Shown here piece after piece: positions 25,201 through 34,489 of a DNA stretch of 58,466 bases. The position numbers and the translations under genes were made by a program. This DNA is from DATCRE01 sp964235605 (GTDB lineage Bacteria > Bacteroidota > Bacteroidia > Cytophagales > Cyclobacteriaceae): positions 1-58,466 of the forward strand of contig CAXSCR010000023.1 in assembly GCA_964235605.1 (NCBI GenBank), read 5' to 3'. How positions within the stretch are numbered: the first letter of the stretch is position 1; each line of letters starts with the position of its first letter. The notes beneath the pieces were generated by a model, which saw only the letters and a list, made by a program, of their open reading frames with translations, did not search any database and had not been told where the DNA came from.

Positions 25201-25231
25201 AAAGCCCTGACCAATGCATCAGGCTTTTTTT
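25201..25231 (+). terminator. Terminator of the rimP-nusA-infB operon
   Basis: Stem AAAGCCCTGA (25201-25210) against TCAGGCTTT (25219-25227) with one bulged base and an 8-base loop, followed by a run of T. Confidence 0.8.
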
Positions 25232-25299
25232 ATGGAAATAGAATTATCTGTATCTGTCTTACTAGGATTGTAGAAGCACTCTTAATTCTTACCTCTTAT

Positions 25300-27093
25300 C
25301 TAGTCCTTCTTTTCAGCTTCTTCAGATTTCGTTTGCTTATCGTAGAGATCTTTATAAAATCCCTCTTTTGCAACAAGGGATTCATGCGTTCCTTCCTCTA
25401 CTTTAACACCATCCACCAACACAACAATCTTATTAGCAAGTTTAGCAGAAGAAACACGATGAGAAATAATAATGGTAGTGCGTCCTTTCATGATACGCTT
25501 CATACTATTAAGAATATTATTCTCAGTTTTGGTATCCACAGCAGAAAGCGCATCATCCAACATTAAAATTTTAGGTTCACGTGCAATAGCACGCGCAATG
25601 GAAACGCGTTGTTTCTGGCCACCCGATAAAGTAATTCCGCGTTCACCTACCCGCGTATCAAACGCATTGGGGAAAGCCATAATGTTTTCATAGACATCAG
25701 CATCTTTAGCCGCTTGTATTATTTTATACTCATCCGGGTTATTAATGCCGAAGCTGATGTTGTTATAAATTGTATTGCTGAATAGAAACACATCTTGTGG
25801 AACATAACCTATTTGGCTTCTTAAGTTGGTTAAATTATAATGCGAGATAGGCACATCATCTATCAAGATCTCGCCTCCTCTCGTATCATACAACCGTGAT
25901 ATTAAACTTGATACTGTACTCTTGCCAGAGCCGGTTGTACCAATAATAGCCAATGATTCACCAGGCATTACTTTAAATGAAATACCTTTTAATGCTTTGA
26001 TACCTGTATCAGGATAGGTAAAGCTTACATCTTTGAATTCAATTTTACCTTCTATTGCATGTTCTAGTTCCTTCTCAGATACAATAGTGGTTTTTGTTTG
26101 TAGAAATTCATTAATTCTTTTTTGCGATGCTTCAGCGCGTTGCACTAAACTAGTAGTCCATCCTAACGAAGTTACAGGCCAGGTTAACATGTTAACATAA
26201 ATAATAAACTCTGCGATGTTGCCAAAAGTAAGATTACCATTTATCACTTCGGTGCTTCCGGCATACACAGTTAGTATAGTGCTTAAACCAATTAAGGCAG
26301 TGATTAGTGGAAAGAAAAGTGATTGCACTTTAGTAAGCTTAAGTGATTGCTTTTTATATGATTCACTTTCCAAATCAAATTTTCTAATCGATTCTGATTC
26401 TCTATTAAATGATTTTAAAACCCGGATACCACTAAATGCCTCCTGAACAAATGTTGACAGTCTAGATTGGCTTTTTTGAATTTCTTCTGATCTTCTTTCA
26501 ACCTTATCGTTAACGAAGAAGATACTTATAGAAAGTAGTGGAAGAGGAATGAGTGCAAACCACGTAAGCTTTGAACTAATGGCGAACATAACCGGTATTA
26601 ACATAGCACAAAGCGTAAACAGCTGAAGTCCATACATAATGGAGGGCCCGAGGTACATTCTTACACGGCCTACATCTTCAGATATACGATTCATTAAATC
26701 TCCTGTGTTATTTCTTCTATAAAAACTCAACGGTAAGGTCTGATAATGCGCAAAGATTTCGTTCTTAAGGTCGTATTCTACCAAACGCGACATAACGATA
26801 AGTGTCTGACGTACGAAATAAAGAAATACCCCGCGAAGCAAAGCCATTATTAAAATCAAGGCAGCATATACGAGAATGCCATAAGCAAATTCCTTAAAAA
26901 AATCTTGGTGTAAGATTGTGCTCTCGAAAGAGCGATAAACTCTTATATTGTCAACTACAAGATCGATCGATAACCTAACTAATTGTGCGGGAACAATTTG
27001 AAAAACATTCGAGATGATTACGAAGAGAGTTCCAAAAATCAAATGCCACTTGTATATGAGTAGGTATTTGTTAAGGTATTTTAGTTCTTTCAT
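25300..27093 (-). CDS. ABC exporter half-transporter (MsbA-like)
   Basis: A 597-residue fusion of a six-helix membrane domain (about 1-330) and a nucleotide-binding domain. Walker A GTTGSGKS is at 385-392, signature LSGGQ at 489-493 and Walker B ILMLDDA at 509-515, with the D-loop SAVD just after. At the usual catalytic Glu position the sequence has Asp (LDDA). It should work as a homodimer or with a partner to export lipids or hydrophobic compounds. The cargo cannot be inferred. The gene stands alone and converges on infB. Confidence 0.92.
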   Translation of the reverse strand: MKELKYLNKYLLIYKWHLIFGTLFVIISNVFQIVPAQLVRLSIDLVVDNIRVYRSFESTILHQDFFKEFAYGILVYAALILIMALLRGVFLYFVRQTLIVMSRLVEYDLKNEIFAHYQTLPLSFYRRNNTGDLMNRISEDVGRVRMYLGPSIMYGLQLFTLCAMLIPVMFAISSKLTWFALIPLPLLSISIFFVNDKVERRSEEIQKSQSRLSTFVQEAFSGIRVLKSFNRESESIRKFDLESESYKKQSLKLTKVQSLFFPLITALIGLSTILTVYAGSTEVINGNLTFGNIAEFIIYVNMLTWPVTSLGWTTSLVQRAEASQKRINEFLQTKTTIVSEKELEHAIEGKIEFKDVSFTYPDTGIKALKGISFKVMPGESLAIIGTTGSGKSTVSSLISRLYDTRGGEILIDDVPISHYNLTNLRSQIGYVPQDVFLFSNTIYNNISFGINNPDEYKIIQAAKDADVYENIMAFPNAFDTRVGERGITLSGGQKQRVSIARAIAREPKILMLDDALSAVDTKTENNILNSMKRIMKGRTTIIISHRVSSAKLANKIVVLVDGVKVEEGTHESLVAKEGFYKDLYDKQTKSEEAEKKD

Positions 27094-27345
27094 CCAAGGG
27101 TTAATTTCGACTACTGCTCTTAATATTCATGGATAAAACGGAAATCCATTTTAATAGTTTATGTCCGCTATTGATAATATCAAGCACAAAACTAATACAA
27201 TCAAATATATAGTAACGACATTTTGTTATCTACTAAGCTTGGATAGATATTAATCCGGAAACTTCCTTCTGCATTAGCGAATCCCTAATGAGATGTTTAT
27301 TTTTGCATCGTATTTAGAGTCCTGATGTACGTTCTTTGATTAATT

Positions 27346-28485
27346 ATGCTCAATAGAAGAAATCTTCGTATTAAAGTAATGCAAAGTTTGTTTTCCCTGC
27401 AACAAAGCAAGGATGCTAACTATGAACTGTGTATTGATATGTTTGGTGAAATATTCTCGCCCGATTTGAATTCGATGAAGGTGCAGGACAAGCCACTTCT
27501 TAGTAATCAGAAAAAATTAGCCACTAAGTTATTTGAAAAAACCTTCGCGAAGGGAGAAAATACAGTTGATCATGCTGATGTAAAAGTAAAAACAGCGGTT
27601 AATTCAGGCTTTCAAGAATACGCTAAACAAGTGAAAAAAGACACCAATTTTTTTCTGAAAAATTTGGTAATGGAGGTGGAAAAAATTTATGATCACTACA
27701 TTGGAATTCTAAGTTTATCTGTCGCTTTTGCCGCTTTCGCGGAAACAGACAAAAAAGTTAATCATAAAAATTTAATTCAGAATGCCTGGATAAAAGCGCT
27801 TGGCAATAGTGAAGAACTTACCAAAACCGCCTCAAAACTTAAACGTGACTGGCAAGATAAACCCGATTTAATCAGATCATGGTTTCGTGACGTCATCAGA
27901 CAAGATGCTGAATATCAAATCAATCTTGATAAAAAACAGCCTACCATTGAAGAACAAAAAAAATTTATTAATCATCTTTTCAGGAAAATCATTTTAGGCA
28001 AAACAGTGATTAACGACCATTTCGAAGAAGAAGTTTTACGTTGGGCCGAAGACAAAGAAATTGTAAGGGGTTTAGTTGAGAAAACAATTAAGTCTTTTGA
28101 TCCTGAATCAAACAACCAAATAGGACTTCATACACTTACACTAAATTGGGAGGACGATAAGGATTTTATTATAAAACTTTTTAAAGGAGCTAACGATATA
28201 ACAGAAGCGCATAAAGAATTAATAACCAACAATACACGCAATTGGGAAGTAGAGAGACTTCCATTAACCGATCGAATTATTCTAGAGATGGCTATTGCAG
28301 AGCTTTTAAGTTTCCCCAATATTCCCGTGAAGGTCACAATCAATGAATATATCGAACTTGCTAAGAATTATAGTACGCCTAAAAGTCGTCAATTTATTAA
28401 CGGCATTTTAGATGTAATAGCAAAAGAACTTCAAGAACGTGGGGAGCTAAAGAAAAGTGGTCGTGGATTGATAGATAACCGATAA
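27346..28485 (+). CDS. nusB: Transcription antitermination factor NusB, long form
   Basis: The protein has 379 residues. The C-terminal part (about 235-370) is a NusB domain with WEVERLPLTDRIILEMAIAE and the IPVKVTINEYIELAKNYST block, which matches NusB well. It binds boxA RNA with NusE. The N-terminus starts MLNRRNLRIKVMQSLFSLQQ, also NusB-like, and a long helical insertion follows. The total is more than twice the length of E. coli NusB, a feature of Bacteroidota homologues. A -7-like box TATTTTTG is present at 27298-27305 without a convincing -33 box. Confidence 0.92.
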   Translation: MLNRRNLRIKVMQSLFSLQQSKDANYELCIDMFGEIFSPDLNSMKVQDKPLLSNQKKLATKLFEKTFAKGENTVDHADVKVKTAVNSGFQEYAKQVKKDTNFFLKNLVMEVEKIYDHYIGILSLSVAFAAFAETDKKVNHKNLIQNAWIKALGNSEELTKTASKLKRDWQDKPDLIRSWFRDVIRQDAEYQINLDKKQPTIEEQKKFINHLFRKIILGKTVINDHFEEEVLRWAEDKEIVRGLVEKTIKSFDPESNNQIGLHTLTLNWEDDKDFIIKLFKGANDITEAHKELITNNTRNWEVERLPLTDRIILEMAIAELLSFPNIPVKVTINEYIELAKNYSTPKSRQFINGILDVIAKELQERGELKKSGRGLIDNR

Positions 28486-28657
28486 ACCAACGATTATATG
28501 TAACACATAATTGTCTGATTAATAGGTAGTTTTGAAGTAACTTAAATTTTTTAAATGATAATTAAAGGGTAATCCAGCAACTAATAGCGGCTTCATTTGT
28601 TATAATTTGTTAAATTTTAGATTTTGCAACATAACGTAGTCTAAATTTCGAATACCT

Positions 28658-28978
28658 ATGAGCAAAAAAGGTGGAAGTACATTATTAGCATTTTTAGTAG
28701 GCGCAACAACTGGGGCTATACTTGGTATTTTATATGCGCCAGATACGGGGTCAAACACGCGTGAGAAATTATCTTTTCAATTAGATAAATATCGCAAACT
28801 GCTTCAGGATCTAATCAATGATTTTGTTTCAGGAAGAGAAACTCCACTAACTTCAGAAGCCAAGTCGCAAGGAGAGAAAGTAGTAAATGAGGCTAAAAAT
28901 AAAGCAGAAAAGTTATTAGAAGATGTTGACGAATTGCTTGAACAAATTCGTGGCAAAAAAGGAAGTGACGAGAACTGA
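28658..28978 (+). CDS. YtxH domain-containing protein
   Basis: This is a 106-residue protein with one N-terminal membrane helix of small residues (LLAFLVGATTGAILGILYAP), then DTGSNTREKL and an amphipathic, coiled helix to the C-terminus. That layout is the YtxH (general stress protein-like) family. The role is not established. It is followed by the DUF1573 lipoprotein 34 bases after its stop. The set nusB-ytxH-DUF1573 is usual in Cytophagales-type genomes as far as I recall. A TTTG-N17-TTAGATTTTG candidate promoter precedes it. Confidence 0.88.
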   Translation: MSKKGGSTLLAFLVGATTGAILGILYAPDTGSNTREKLSFQLDKYRKLLQDLINDFVSGRETPLTSEAKSQGEKVVNEAKNKAEKLLEDVDELLEQIRGKKGSDEN

Positions 28979-29012
28979 AAAATTGTATTTAAGAATAATT
29001 GCAAAATTTAAT

Positions 29013-29555
29013 ATGAGTATGAAAAATTTGTTTATAAAATCTTTTAGCATTCTTAGCCTTGTCGCTTTTGCGGCAACTGGCTGTAAAGACAAAAATGCTG
29101 AGAAGAAAATAGCTGAATTAGAAAGCCGCCTTGATGAGGGAAAATCTAAAAGTAGCGCTGAAGCTACATCAGACACCACTTCCGGCACTGGGGTTGAAGC
29201 AGAGGGACCTGTATCCGCTTTTGAGTTTGAAACAACGGAACATGATTTCGGGACCATTAATGAAGGCGACGTAGTTGAGTACACATATAAATTTAAAAAT
29301 TCAGGTCCTGTTCCACTTATAATCCAAGGGGCGCAAGGATCTTGCGGATGCACAGTACCAAATTGGACGAAAGAACCTATTCCTGTAGGAGGTTCTGGTG
29401 TAGTAACAGCTAAGTTTGATAGCCATGGCAAACAAAATTTACAGAACAAAACTGTAACTGTAACTGCTAACACATCACCAAAACAGACGGTGCTTAAATT
29501 TAAAGCAATGGTTACACCAAAAATCTCTGCTGAGAAAGGTCCACTTAAGAAATAA
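29013..29555 (+). CDS. DUF1573 domain-containing lipoprotein
   Basis: The frame is open from 28923 and overlaps ytxH, but the ATG at 29013 gives a correct lipoprotein signal: MSMKNLFIKSFSILSLVAF, then lipobox AATGC with Cys23. A short coiled segment (AEKKIAELESRLDEGK) and a Ser/Thr-rich linker precede a DUF1573 Ig-like domain (about residues 70-165) with HDFGTINEGDVVEYTYKFKN and the GSCGCTVP motif. These domains are common in exported Bacteroidota proteins. The precise function is unknown. A terminator follows directly. Confidence 0.87.
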   Translation: MSMKNLFIKSFSILSLVAFAATGCKDKNAEKKIAELESRLDEGKSKSSAEATSDTTSGTGVEAEGPVSAFEFETTEHDFGTINEGDVVEYTYKFKNSGPVPLIIQGAQGSCGCTVPNWTKEPIPVGGSGVVTAKFDSHGKQNLQNKTVTVTANTSPKQTVLKFKAMVTPKISAEKGPLKK

Positions 29556-29575
29556 GTTGGACATAATCATGAAAG

Positions 29576-29606
29576 AATCCCAGGTATAAAACTTGGGATT
29601 TTTTTA
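29576..29606 (+). terminator. Terminator after the DUF1573 gene
   Basis: Stem AATCCCAGG (29576-29584) / CTTGGGATT (29592-29600), one G-T pair, then six T. It ends the nusB-ytxH-DUF1573 unit. Confidence 0.85.
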
Positions 29607-29620
29607 TTATTCTTATTACC

Positions 29621-30136
29621 ATGGAACGAAGGCAAATTCATACACAAGGCCCAGTTTGCTCTAGAGTCATAGCGGGGGCTAAAACAGGCGAGGTTTCGCA
29701 TTTCGGAGTTTCTAATTTCTCTTCAACTCAGAATGAGATTCTTCTGCAACATTTGGCCTGTCTGTTGGTAACTAACCAAATAGAGATCTCTCTCTCGGCC
29801 TCAACGCCTTTATTCAATGGAACGGAAGATACGTTAATGAAACATACAGCATCTCCAATGGCCTGGTCTCCTTTAGGTGGCGGTAAGTTAGCTTGGGGTG
29901 ATAGCAATGTCATGTTTAGCAAGCGAGAAGAATACCAGGCCTCTGAAACGCAGCTATCCCTTGCCTGGCTACTCAAGCATCCATCCCATATTTTCTCTGT
30001 TATAGGAACAAAAAAAACAGAACGTAGTATAGAAAGTGCAAAAGCTGTGCAAATTAAATTAGACCGACGTGCGTGGTGTGAAATGCTAATGGCAGCTGTC
30101 GGAACGGAAGTTCCATATTTTCTTAATCAAAATTAA
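29621..30136 (+). pseudogene. Aldo/keto reductase, 5'-truncated remnant
   Basis: The 171-codon frame matches only the C-terminal half of an oxidoreductase of the E. coli YdhF type. It contains GEVSHFGVSNFSSTQNEIL, TNQIEISLSAST, ASPMAWSPLGGGKL, the LSLAWLLKHPS block and IGTKKTERSIESA. Full-length family members have about 300 residues. The missing N-terminal half carries the first strands of the barrel and the catalytic Asp-Tyr-Lys-His set, so the product could not be an active reductase. The remnant begins 15 bases after the DUF1573 terminator and has no matching promoter. Confidence 0.85.
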
Positions 30137-30166
30137 TTGTGCGGAACAATTAGCATTTCATATTTG
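30137..30166 (+). promoter_or_regulatory. Candidate uvrA promoter
   Basis: TTG (30137-30139), 19 bases, then CATATTTG (30159-30166), 7 of 8 to the -7 consensus, ending 16 bases before the uvrA ATG. Confidence 0.55.
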
Positions 30167-30182
30167 TATTGATAATTACTAC

Positions 30183-33053
30183 ATGGCCAAGACTGCAATA
30201 GAAAAGAAAGAAATAGACTTAAGTGGTCATGAATTTGTTGAGGTTATTGGCGCGCGTGAGCACAACCTTAAAAATATCAACGTTAGCTTTCCAAGAAATA
30301 AACTGGTTGTTATTACCGGCATAAGTGGTAGCGGTAAATCATCGCTTGCCTTTGATACAATTTATGCAGAAGGCCAGCGCAGGTATATGGAAAGTTTTTC
30401 AGCCTACGCGCGTAGCTTTCTTGGCAACTTGGAAAGACCTGATGTTGATAAAATAAATGGATTGAGTCCGGTAATTTCCATTGAACAAAAGACAACATCA
30501 AAAAATCCAAGGTCTACGGTAGGAACAGTTACTGAAATTTATGATTTCATGCGCCTTTTATATGCGCGTGCCGCTGAAGCTTTTTCATACCTAACAGGTG
30601 AGAAAATGGTAAGGCAATCTGAAGATCAAATTCTAGATGCAATTTTTCAAAACTTCAAAAACAAAAAATTAGTACTTCTCGCTCCTATTGTAAAAGGTCG
30701 AAAGGGTCACTATCGAGAGTTGTTCATACAAATTCGCAAGGCTGGGTATACCAAAGTTCGTATTGATGGCGAGGTTCAAGATATAACGGCAAAGATGCAA
30801 GTTGATCGTTATAAGATTCATGATATTGAAATTGTAATTGACCGTATTGTAGCAGATGAAAAAGATCGTCATCGTATAGGGCAATCAATAGGTAAGTCGT
30901 TAAAAGAAGGTAAGGGTATAATTATCATTATGGAAGAAAGTGGTAAAGTACATCACTTCTCAAAATTTTTGATGGATCCAAAAACGGGTTTATCATACGA
31001 TGAACCTGCTCCTAATAATTTTTCTTTTAATTCTCCGTATGGTGCTTGTCCCACTTGTAACGGCCTCGGTCAGATCGAAGAAATAACTGAAGAATCTGTA
31101 ATTCCTGATAAGAGTTTAAGTATTAGCCGAGGCGGAATATTACCGCTCGGCGAGTACCGCGACATCTGGATTTTCAAAAAAATTGAAGCCATTGTAAAGC
31201 GATATAAAAAGACGCTCACCACACCGATTAAAGATATTCCTAACGAGGTCATTAAGGTAATGCTATATGGTGATGAAGTTCCTGTAGGTGTACCTTCAGT
31301 AAAATATCCAGGCACGGAATGGAATACCAGATTTGAAGGCATCATAAACTTTCTGCAAAAACAACGCGATGAAGGCTCTGAGTCTATTCGAAAGTGGGTA
31401 GAAGATTTTATGATAATAAAAACTTGTCCTGAATGTAATGGTGCACGTCTTCGAAAAGAGTCACTTCATTTTCTAATTGATAAAAAGAACATTGCCGAAC
31501 TAGCTGTGATGGATATCAATACGTTGAAGAAATGGTTTGAAGGATTGGAAAGCAGGCTAAATGAAAAACAAAAACTTATTGCAACAGAAGTACTAAAAGA
31601 AATACGTAAACGCATTGGTTTTTTACTTGATGTCGGACTGGACTATCTTAATCTAAATAGACCATTAAGAACGTTGAGTGGTGGCGAAGCGCAACGCATT
31701 AGACTAGCTACTCAAATTGGTACACAGCTTGTTGGCGTTCTATATATTCTTGATGAACCAAGTATTGGCCTTCATGCACGTGATAATGTAAAACTTATAA
31801 AAGCGTTGCAAGATCTTCGTGATCTAGGTAATTCGGTTATCGTTGTTGAACACGACAAAGAGATGATGCTTGACTCGGATTATATTATTGACATCGGACC
31901 AGGCGCAGGGAGACACGGTGGACATGTTGTTGCAGAGGGCACTCCAGAAACATTCTTAAAAACAAACAGCACTACTGCTAAATATCTCAGCGGCAAAGTA
32001 GGTGTTAACTATTCAGAAGATAGACGTAAAGGAAGTGGTGAGAAACTTATACTTACAGGCGCAAAAGGCAATAATTTAAAAAACGTTACCCTCGAAATTC
32101 CATTAGGTACATTAAGTTGCATTACAGGCGTTTCTGGAAGTGGAAAATCTACCCTTATCCATGAAACGCTTTTTCCGTTACTGAACAGATATTTTTACAA
32201 CTCAAGAACAGAACCTTTAGCACATAAAAAAATCGAAGGCCTTAACTTTTTAGATAAAGTAATTGAAGTTGATCAATCGCCCATAGGCCGGACACCACGC
32301 TCTAACCCCGCAACCTATACGGGGGTGTTTACTGATATTCGTGATTTATTTACACAGTTACCGGAAGCAAAAATTAGGGGCTATAAAACAGGGCGGTTCT
32401 CATTCAACGTTAAAGGTGGAAGATGTGAAACCTGTGAAGGCGCCGGACTACGTTTAATAGAAATGGAATTTCTTCCTGATGTTTATGTGCCTTGCGAAAC
32501 ATGTAAGGGCAAACGTTACAATCGTGAAACACTAGAAGTCAGGTTCAAAGGCAAATCAATTTCAGATGTATTGGATATGACTGTTGAAGAAGCAGTTTCA
32601 TACTTTGAAAATCAGCCTAAAATCCTAAGGAAAATTCAAACATTAAGTGAAGTTGGATTAGGATACATTACACTAGGTCAACATGCAACTACACTTTCAG
32701 GCGGAGAGGCTCAGCGTGTGAAGCTTGCAACAGAACTTTCTAAACGAGATACCGGCAAAACATTTTATATTCTTGATGAACCAACTACAGGTTTGCACTT
32801 TCAAGATATAAGTCATCTTTTAGATGTGTTGCAAAGACTTGTAAAAAAAGGAAACACTGTATTAGTGATTGAACATAACATGGATGTTATCAAATCTTCA
32901 GACTATATTATTGACTTGGGTCCTGAAGGTGGTGAAAAAGGCGGACAGATTATAGCGTTGGGCACACCTGAAGAGGTAGCGCAAAATCCAGCAAGTTATA
33001 CAGGCAAGTTTTTAAAAGTAGAATTAGCCGAATCATTCGTACAAACTGTTTGA
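30183..33053 (+). CDS. uvrA: Excinuclease ABC subunit A
   Basis: DNA damage-recognition ATPase of nucleotide excision repair, acting with UvrB. The 956-residue protein has two ABC modules. The first Walker A (GISGSGKSS) is near 44-52 and the first signature is LSGGEAQRIRL. The second Walker A (GVSGSGKST) is near 650 and the second signature is LSGGEAQRVKL. Zinc-type Cys pairs are CPTCNGLG and CPECNGAR, then CETCEGAG with CETCKGKRY. All expected elements are intact. uvrC is 10 kb away on the opposite strand; uvrB is not in the window. Confidence 0.97.
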   Translation: MAKTAIEKKEIDLSGHEFVEVIGAREHNLKNINVSFPRNKLVVITGISGSGKSSLAFDTIYAEGQRRYMESFSAYARSFLGNLERPDVDKINGLSPVISIEQKTTSKNPRSTVGTVTEIYDFMRLLYARAAEAFSYLTGEKMVRQSEDQILDAIFQNFKNKKLVLLAPIVKGRKGHYRELFIQIRKAGYTKVRIDGEVQDITAKMQVDRYKIHDIEIVIDRIVADEKDRHRIGQSIGKSLKEGKGIIIIMEESGKVHHFSKFLMDPKTGLSYDEPAPNNFSFNSPYGACPTCNGLGQIEEITEESVIPDKSLSISRGGILPLGEYRDIWIFKKIEAIVKRYKKTLTTPIKDIPNEVIKVMLYGDEVPVGVPSVKYPGTEWNTRFEGIINFLQKQRDEGSESIRKWVEDFMIIKTCPECNGARLRKESLHFLIDKKNIAELAVMDINTLKKWFEGLESRLNEKQKLIATEVLKEIRKRIGFLLDVGLDYLNLNRPLRTLSGGEAQRIRLATQIGTQLVGVLYILDEPSIGLHARDNVKLIKALQDLRDLGNSVIVVEHDKEMMLDSDYIIDIGPGAGRHGGHVVAEGTPETFLKTNSTTAKYLSGKVGVNYSEDRRKGSGEKLILTGAKGNNLKNVTLEIPLGTLSCITGVSGSGKSTLIHETLFPLLNRYFYNSRTEPLAHKKIEGLNFLDKVIEVDQSPIGRTPRSNPATYTGVFTDIRDLFTQLPEAKIRGYKTGRFSFNVKGGRCETCEGAGLRLIEMEFLPDVYVPCETCKGKRYNRETLEVRFKGKSISDVLDMTVEEAVSYFENQPKILRKIQTLSEVGLGYITLGQHATTLSGGEAQRVKLATELSKRDTGKTFYILDEPTTGLHFQDISHLLDVLQRLVKKGNTVLVIEHNMDVIKSSDYIIDLGPEGGEKGGQIIALGTPEEVAQNPASYTGKFLKVELAESFVQTV

Positions 33054-33076
33054 GTTTTTCACATCCATAAGAAAAC

Positions 33077-33325
33077 ATGAATTCAATATCAAGGCAATAT
33101 TTATTTGGTACACTGTTTATTGCCTTTGGTGGATATCAGGCCTATCGAAGCGAATTATTAGAATCATATTTATATGCCCTGGCAGGTATAACCTTTATTG
33201 TCAATGCGCTTGCATTAGAACCAAAACTCGCTAAGTATAAAATATCCTTGTCTATTATCACATGGATTTTAATTGGAGCTACTGGCTTGTACTTTCTTTA
33301 TCTCCTCCGATATAAGTTTTATTAA
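33077..33325 (+). CDS. Small membrane protein, unknown function
   Basis: An 82-residue protein with three predicted membrane segments (about 8-20, 28-48 and 55-77) and a basic C-terminal end (LLRYKFY). It begins 23 bases after the uvrA stop on the same strand, so it may ride on that transcript. No recognised domain. Confidence 0.55.
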   Translation: MNSISRQYLFGTLFIAFGGYQAYRSELLESYLYALAGITFIVNALALEPKLAKYKISLSIITWILIGATGLYFLYLLRYKFY

Positions 33326-33360
33326 GACCCAGCATCATGATGAAGCAATCCATTTAATAA

Positions 33361-34032
33361 TTGTATAATGCCATTGAAGGAAGTGTTCACAAGGATAGGC
33401 TGTATTGGACATTACAATGTGGAGCATGGTTTTTGTACGCGATGATTCAAATAGTATCGAGCACGCTGGCTTCAAGTGTTATTAGTTCAAGTAGAATTTT
33501 CTTTTTGATTTATGAGGCATTCTTAGGCTTAAGCTTAACGCATATTTCGCTACTTTCTAAGTAAACGCAACTGGCTTTTTTTAAGTCTCCTAAAACTTAT
33601 ACCCAAAATTTTAATAAGCATATGGGTACTTGCATTCATAGGTTATTTTTTTACGTATGCCCGCAAGTTTACTTATAGGTTTTTTCAATTATAACCTCGC
33701 TTTTGATTTAAAACATTTTTTTGGATTAATGTCTATCTACTCGCTCATCTTTTTTCTTTGGTCATTTTATATTTCACCTGTCATTATGAGCGTTATAATT
33801 TGTCATTGCAGTACGAGCCTCAATGGTTGAAATTGAATTGAAGAGTCTTAAATCACAGTTAACCCACATTTTATTCAACGCGCTTAATGTTATTAGAGCT
33901 TTAGTAGATGAGAATCCGGCAAAGTCAAAAGTAGCAATCAATCAGCTTTCAAGTATGCTTAGAAATTCCCTTGCCATTGATAAAAAGGGTTTAACAGATT
34001 TTGAAGATGAAATGAAAACGGTTGAAGACTAA
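33361..34032 (+). pseudogene. LytS-type sensor histidine kinase, decayed
   Basis: Three pieces in different frames resemble one kinase. The first (33361-33564) has an N-terminal membrane part (DRLYWTLQCGAWFLYAMIQ). A middle stretch at about 33562-33690, in another frame, contains RNWLFLSLLKLIPKILISI and ends at a stop. The third (33823-34032) has the start of a His_kinase domain: ELKSLKSQL, then THILFNALNVIRALVDENP, INQLSSMLRNSL and EDEMKTVED, then a stop where the family continues for about 150 residues. The phosphoacceptor block reads QLTHILFN where QLNPHFxFN is expected, one codon short. The ATP-binding domain is lost, and no LytTR regulator is nearby. Confidence 0.85.
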
Positions 34033-34078
34033 GCCGAATATAGGCAGCGAAGTTTAAGGATATGATGAGTTTATAGAA

Positions 34079-34447
34079 TTATTTTAGAACCAGTTCAATT
34101 AATTCCTTTTGCACGTTCCAATCTTTGGCAAGTTTAACCATTGCTGTGGCTTCCATTTCTGTTACGTATCCTTTTAAATTATTAGCCTGCCATACCATGT
34201 TAATGAGTTCAATTCTTTTTTCTCTGGAATAGTCTCCAATGATATCGTTTAAATAGTGGCGCGCTCTATCAAAAGCAGTGACATAATTCTGCGCTATAAA
34301 CTCCAGGGCCCATGTATGCTCCTCATGTGCATCTAGTTGATCGGCAGTCTTGTCAAGGTCTTTTCGCTCATCTTCGTCTAAGCCATGGTAATTAAATATC
34401 ACCGACTTAAGCAACATGTAGACTTTTTTATCTTCTGTGGATTTCAT
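34079..34447 (-). CDS. Conserved hypothetical protein, possibly TerB-like
   Basis: A soluble, helical 122-residue protein (charged, no signal peptide or membrane helix). The C-terminal part, INMVWQANNLKGYVTEMEAT with AMVKLAKDWNV, resembles the acidic helical repeats of TerB-like proteins, but the resemblance is loose. It lies downstream of hemW on the same strand with a 42-base gap, so the two are probably co-transcribed. Function unknown. Confidence 0.6.
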   Translation of the reverse strand: MKSTEDKKVYMLLKSVIFNYHGLDEDERKDLDKTADQLDAHEEHTWALEFIAQNYVTAFDRARHYLNDIIGDYSREKRIELINMVWQANNLKGYVTEMEATAMVKLAKDWNVQKELIELVLK

Positions 34448-34489
34448 GAACTTTAGTATAAAAATACAAACTCATTTCAAGTACATCGG

